Shown in pieces: positions 60,354 through 64,000 of a DNA stretch of 64,000 nucleotides. How positions within the stretch are numbered: position 1 is the stretch's first letter; every line of letters starts with the position of its first letter. Below the pieces are notes generated by a model, which was not told the DNA's origin, made no database searches, and was given only the letters and a program-made list of their open reading frames with translations. Source of the DNA: UBA1715 sp045615765 (GTDB taxonomy: Bacteria; Bacteroidota; Bacteroidia; Bacteroidales; UBA1715). Position numbers and translations under genes: made by a program. The stretch is from contig JAZLFM010000010.1 in assembly GCA_045615765.1 (NCBI GenBank), forward strand, positions 62,001-126,000. Direction: 5' to 3'.

Positions 60354-62198
60354 ATGTGTGGAATAGTTGGTTACATTGGCGATAAAGATGCATATCCTAT
60401 CCTTATTGCAGGTTTAAAACGATTAGAATACAGAGGTTACGACTCTACAGGTATTGCTCTCATTCAAAATGGTGAAACAATATCATATAAAAAGCAAGGC
60501 AAAGTAGCGGATCTTGAAGCGTATTTGGAAGACAAAAACACTTCGGGTTGCATTGGAATGGGACACACTCGTTGGGCAACCCATGGCGAGCCTAACGATG
60601 TAAATGCGCATCCTCACACTTCTATGAAAGGTAAATTCTTTGTAATCCACAATGGTATCATAGAAAACTACAACGCTCTAAAGAAAAAACTTACGGCAAA
60701 AGGTTACGAATTCAAAAGCGAAACCGACACCGAAGTTATTGCCGACTATATTGAATACATTTATCTTAAAGGCAAAGGAAAAGTTACTGCAGAAGTTGCG
60801 GTTCGCTTGGCTCTATTGGAAGTGCAAGGAGCCTATGGATTAGTTGTAATCTGCACCGACGAGCCAGACCAACTTATTGTAGCTCGTAATGGTAGTCCGC
60901 TTGTTGTTGGTGTTGGACAAGGAGAATATTTTGTTGCTTCCGACGCTACTCCTATTGTGGAACATACGAAACGTATCATTTACTTGAACGACCTTGAAAT
61001 GGCAACAATTACAAAGAACGAGTTGTCGCTAAAGACCATCAAGAATGATATGCTAACACCTGTTATTCAAGAACTTGAACTTGACATTGAAGGAATAGAA
61101 AAAGGCGGATACGACCATTTTATGTTGAAGGAAATTTTTGAGCAACCTTCAGCAATTATGGATACATTCCGTGGCCGTGCCACTAAAAATCCTCCTCAAA
61201 TTCATCTTGGAGGACTATACAATGCATTTGATGCTTTCGACAAAGCAGACAGAATCATTATTGTTGCTTGTGGAACTTCTTGGCACGCAGGACTTGTTGG
61301 CGAATATCTTTTCGAAGAATATGCCCGTATTCCTGTTGAAGTAGAATACGCATCGGAATTCCGCTACAGAAATCCTATTATTCGCGAAAACGATGTAGTG
61401 ATTGCTATCAGTCAAAGTGGTGAAACCGCCGATACATTAGCGGCAATCCGCCTTGCAAAAGCGGCAAATGCTACCGTTGTCGGTATATGTAATGTGGTAG
61501 GTTCGAGCATTCCACGCGAAACTGACGCAGGTGTTTATACACACGCTGGACCAGAAATTGGTGTTGCTTCCACAAAATCGTTCACAACACAAGTCACAGT
61601 GCTTACAATGATGGCACTAATGCTTGGTAAACGAAGAAATACTATTGCCGATGATGTTTATAAGAAACTAATTTCCGAGCTCTACAAAATACCAGCAAAA
61701 GTAGAAAGTATTCTTACCCATATTGATGAATACAAACAAATTGCTGAAGCATACAAGGATGCACAAAACTTCATCTATCTTGGTAGAAGCTATTTATATC
61801 CAGTAGCATTGGAAGGCGCATTAAAGCTAAAAGAAATATCGTACATACATGCCGAAGGTTACCCTGCTGCAGAAATGAAGCATGGTCCTATCGCATTGAT
61901 AGACAAAAATATGCCTGTAGTTGTTATAGCAACGAAAGACAAACAATACGATAAGGTTGTAAGTAATGTTCAAGAGGTAAAAGCGCGTCAAGGTGTTGTA
62001 ATTGCTGTGGTTACACAAGGTGATACAGTTCTTTCGAAAATTGCCGACCATGTGATTGAAGTACCAGAAACTTCGCCGGCACTTACTCCGCTGACAACAG
62101 TTATTCCTTTACAGATTCTTTCATATTACATTGCCGTTATGCGCGGATGTAATGTGGACCAACCTCGTAACTTGGCAAAATCGGTAACGGTAGAATAG
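60354..62198 (+). CDS. glmS: Glutamine-fructose-6-phosphate aminotransferase (isomerising)
   Basis: The 614-residue enzyme has an N-terminal glutaminase domain with the catalytic Cys directly after the initiator (MCGIVGYIGD) and two SIS domains (CGTSWHAGLVGEYLFEEYAR; SGETADTLAAIRLAK; GRSYLYPVALEGALKLKEIS; EGYPAAEMKHGPIALID). It makes glucosamine 6-phosphate for peptidoglycan and LPS. Full length. The following gene starts at GTG overlapping its stop. Confidence 0.99.
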   Translation: MCGIVGYIGDKDAYPILIAGLKRLEYRGYDSTGIALIQNGETISYKKQGKVADLEAYLEDKNTSGCIGMGHTRWATHGEPNDVNAHPHTSMKGKFFVIHNGIIENYNALKKKLTAKGYEFKSETDTEVIADYIEYIYLKGKGKVTAEVAVRLALLEVQGAYGLVVICTDEPDQLIVARNGSPLVVGVGQGEYFVASDATPIVEHTKRIIYLNDLEMATITKNELSLKTIKNDMLTPVIQELELDIEGIEKGGYDHFMLKEIFEQPSAIMDTFRGRATKNPPQIHLGGLYNAFDAFDKADRIIIVACGTSWHAGLVGEYLFEEYARIPVEVEYASEFRYRNPIIRENDVVIAISQSGETADTLAAIRLAKAANATVVGICNVVGSSIPRETDAGVYTHAGPEIGVASTKSFTTQVTVLTMMALMLGKRRNTIADDVYKKLISELYKIPAKVESILTHIDEYKQIAEAYKDAQNFIYLGRSYLYPVALEGALKLKEISYIHAEGYPAAEMKHGPIALIDKNMPVVVIATKDKQYDKVVSNVQEVKARQGVVIAVVTQGDTVLSKIADHVIEVPETSPALTPLTTVIPLQILSYYIAVMRGCNVDQPRNLAKSVTVE

Positions 62199-63241
62199 TG
62201 GAAAATTCCTCTGAGATATCAAAAATTCTCGTTTTTCGATTGAGTTCAATAGGCGACATTGTTCTCACTACAGCATTGCTACGCTGCCTACGGAACAAAT
62301 ATCCCCTAGCACAAATCGACTTTGTTGTAAAGAAACAATTTGCCGCAATTTTACGTTGTGTTCCTTTTGTTAGCAATGTCATTGAACTTGATTCGAAAAA
62401 AGGGTTGCCAGAATTATTTGCACTACGAAAACAACTGAAAAAAGCGAACTATGATGTTGCTCTTGACATACACAAGAATTGGCGTAGTCTATTCATTTGC
62501 AGAACGATAGGAGCAAAACAAGTTTTCGCTTTCAATAAACACGTATTTCGCCGTTGGGTACTTACAACATTCCATAAAAACATATACAAAGAAGTTCGTC
62601 CAGTATATCTAAGATTTACAGACACAGCCAAACAAATTGGCGTGGAACCAGACGGCAAATACACGGAATTAATCGTTCCTACCGAAATACAATCCGCAAC
62701 AGACAATATCTTACAACAAAAAAGATTCGATATTTCAAAACCAGCCATTGCATTATGTCCAGGCGCAAGTTTCAAGAACAAGCAATGGCAGCCGGAAAAG
62801 TTCGCCGAATTGGCTAAAAAAATCGTTACAGAGCTTGACTATCAAGTCATTCTAATTGGCGGCAAAAACGAACAACCATTGTGTGAAATTATACAAAAGG
62901 AAGAACCTTTGGCTATTTCTTTTGCTGGAGAATTTGATTTAAGTCAGTCTATTGCGGCTCTCAACAGAATACGAGCTACCGTTGTAAACGACACTGGTAT
63001 GCTTCACGCCTCCGAAGCACTTGGAATTCCCGTTGTTGGAATTTATGGCGCCACCGCACAACCATTCGGCTACTATCCTATTCTACCGCAAAGCAAAGTT
63101 GCCGATGTTGACCTACAATGCAGACCTTGTACAAAAATGGGTAAAAACTCTTGCCCTAAAGGACATTTCAATTGTATGAACCAATTGCATACGCAAAAAG
63201 TTTTCGAATTGCTACAAGAAGTTTTAAAAGGGAAAGCATAG
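62198..63241 (+). CDS. Glycosyltransferase family 9 (heptosyltransferase-like)
   Basis: The 347-residue protein starts with GTG at 62198, overlapping the glmS stop by one base. It has the GT9 motifs VFRLSSIGDIVLTTALLRCL, YDVALDIHKNWRSLF and ALCPGASFKNKQWQPEKFAE, with the C-lobe ATVVNDTGMLHASEALGIPV. It transfers heptose or a similar sugar onto lipid A core. The nearby rfaE2-like gene fits ADP-heptose use. Confidence 0.93.
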   Translation: MENSSEISKILVFRLSSIGDIVLTTALLRCLRNKYPLAQIDFVVKKQFAAILRCVPFVSNVIELDSKKGLPELFALRKQLKKANYDVALDIHKNWRSLFICRTIGAKQVFAFNKHVFRRWVLTTFHKNIYKEVRPVYLRFTDTAKQIGVEPDGKYTELIVPTEIQSATDNILQQKRFDISKPAIALCPGASFKNKQWQPEKFAELAKKIVTELDYQVILIGGKNEQPLCEIIQKEEPLAISFAGEFDLSQSIAALNRIRATVVNDTGMLHASEALGIPVVGIYGATAQPFGYYPILPQSKVADVDLQCRPCTKMGKNSCPKGHFNCMNQLHTQKVFELLQEVLKGKA

Positions 63242-63264
63242 AACCTTACGATTCTACGCTTATT

Positions 63265-63762
63265 TTACTTCTTTACAAAATACAATTCATACGAAGAAAG
63301 CGGATCTGTTCTAAACTTTGAAGAATAATTACCCCAATAGAGAGTATCGTTTTGCAAAAACAAACACGCTTTTCCCGCTTCACATAAAATAAAATCATTA
63401 TAAGCAACAACTGTATCTCCCAATACACTATAAGCACAGCGCTTAATAGTAGAGCCATCTACAACATACGTCTCATAAACTTCGTCTTCAGTAAAATTAT
63501 AATAAGAACTATATTTGAATTCAGAATTATTATAATCATCGAATCCATTTTTACATTCAAGGAACCAGTCTGTTCCTATAATTTGTTGTTGTATTTCAGA
63601 AATCTTTTGGACAGCATATTCATCTAACAATTGATCATTTTCTTGTTCATTAGGTTGCCCTACTAATTGATTTTCCACTCCACTAGGTTTTGGTTCATCA
63701 TCTTTATTGCAGGCACACAGTACTAACATACTTGCCGCAAGAAATAAAAAGATTTTCTTCAT
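63265..63762 (-). CDS. Lipoprotein, unknown
   Basis: The 165-residue protein has a lipoprotein signal (LFLAASMLVLCACNKDDEP) with the lipid-bearing Cys at residue 18, an acidic Asn/Gln-rich linker and a small beta domain (FDDYNNSEFKYSSYYNFTED; AYSVLGDTVVAYNDFILCEA) like the lipocalin-type DUF proteins of this phylum. No family assigned. Its upstream region contains a 12-A run (63795-63806) 32 bases before the start codon. Confidence 0.82.
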   Translation of the reverse strand: MKKIFLFLAASMLVLCACNKDDEPKPSGVENQLVGQPNEQENDQLLDEYAVQKISEIQQQIIGTDWFLECKNGFDDYNNSEFKYSSYYNFTEDEVYETYVVDGSTIKRCAYSVLGDTVVAYNDFILCEAGKACLFLQNDTLYWGNYSSKFRTDPLSSYELYFVKK

Positions 63763-63874
63763 AATTATTTGATTTATAGACTACTTCGCAAAGTAAAAAA
63801 AAAAAATAAATAAACAAATAAAAAACAGTTTTTTTCAAGAATTTCACATTCGTCGCACTTGAAAAATAAGACAT

Positions 63875-63904
63875 TTTGCATTTATCAGAATTTGTTTACA
63901 TTTG
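63875..63904 (+). promoter_or_regulatory. Promoter (TTTG-N18-TACATTTG) at the right edge
   Basis: TTTG at 63875-63878 and TACATTTG at 63897-63904 match the Bacteroidetes consensus with an 18-base spacer, 18 bases before the ATG at 63923. Confidence 0.7.
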
Positions 63905-63922
63905 CCGCATCAAAAAATTACG

Positions 63923-64000
63923 ATGAAGAAAACCTTCCGATATAAAAAACAGACTTTCCGTTTCCATCGTTGGAATCGTGCGAATTACTCTGCATTTATG
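63923..64000 (+). CDS. Start of a small basic peptide gene (truncated by window edge)
   Basis: The frame MKKTFRYKKQTFRFHRWNRA continues NYSAFM to the window end. I recall short basic peptides with an F-x-R-W-x-R-x-x-Y-x-x-F pattern directly upstream of TonB-dependent receptor genes in Bacteroidales, so a receptor gene may follow. This is from memory and not shown by the window. Confidence 0.55.
   Translation, partial: MKKTFRYKKQTFRFHRWNRANYSAFM

Overview
The window is a 64 kb piece of a low-GC chromosome from a Bacteroidetes bacterium, most likely order Bacteroidales. The evidence is: promoters with the TAnnTTTG -7 element; type IX secretion (T9SS) cargo with both type A and type B C-terminal signals plus a PorP/SprF-like protein; a fused FeoA-FeoB iron transporter; a split atpD-atpC pair; DUF4270, IPExxxVDY and DUF1294 proteins; and a panD-panC cluster divergent from a short glycogen-synthase-like gene. 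I saw no rRNA, tRNA, insertion sequence or CRISPR array.

Layout. 1-5.9 kb: the N-terminus of a RelA/SpoT protein running off the left edge, a SlyD-type isomerase with a Cys/Gly-rich tail, a DUF6913-like gene coupled to dapA, an ECF sigma factor with a membrane-anchored anti-sigma-like partner that ends in a type-B-CTD-like domain, and an aquaporin. 5.9-14.8 kb: the accessory region and the most interesting part. A leftward series of eleven tightly packed genes encodes an OmpA-domain membrane protein, a TerB-like acidic protein, two small Lys-rich proteins, a 104-residue protein of a small recurring family, an OGG-fold-like protein, a coiled-coil protein, an Asp-box mini-propeller, a voltage-gated-type ion channel with a non-canonical filter, a GGCT/BPL_N (glutamine amidotransferase-like) fusion and a 52-residue basic protein. 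A divergent XRE repressor-like gene, two matched palindromic operators separated by a 14-A tract, a transmembrane Ser/Thr kinase and a 4 x 33-bp repeat array sit at its head. I know of no described system with this composition.

14.8-31.4 kb: a REP-like composite inverted repeat, a helix-turn-helix protein, MATE efflux, YjbQ, a Cof-type HAD phosphatase, DUF1294, SPOR, a shortened periplasmic substrate-binding lipoprotein, an alpha/beta hydrolase, atpDC, feoAB, a TPR/SpoIIE phosphatase signalling protein with an AlkD-like gene and a Bax-inhibitor-1 protein, and an AraC regulator. 31.4-52.6 kb: surface and secreted proteins. These include an S74-chaperone T9SS protein, an orphan S8 prodomain protein next to a full subtilase, a hairpin-rich repeat island, TSCPD, a glycosyltransferase, a LutA-like protein, a UDP-glucose dehydrogenase, PssA, a 1483-residue SBBP/PKD/SprB type-B cargo with a PorP/SprF partner, a propeller lipoprotein and a CotH-kinase protein. 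52.6-64 kb: polA (proofreading site eroded), rfaE2-like, a flippase-like membrane protein, panD, panC, the short glycogen synthase, DUF4270, glmS, a family 9 glycosyltransferase, a lipoprotein and the start of a small basic peptide gene running off the right edge.

Most of the window is ordinary housekeeping and envelope biology. The kinase/TerB/OmpA/channel/GGCT region is the candidate for an undescribed membrane-associated stress or conflict system. That is an inference from gene content and layout; no function is demonstrated by the sequence.
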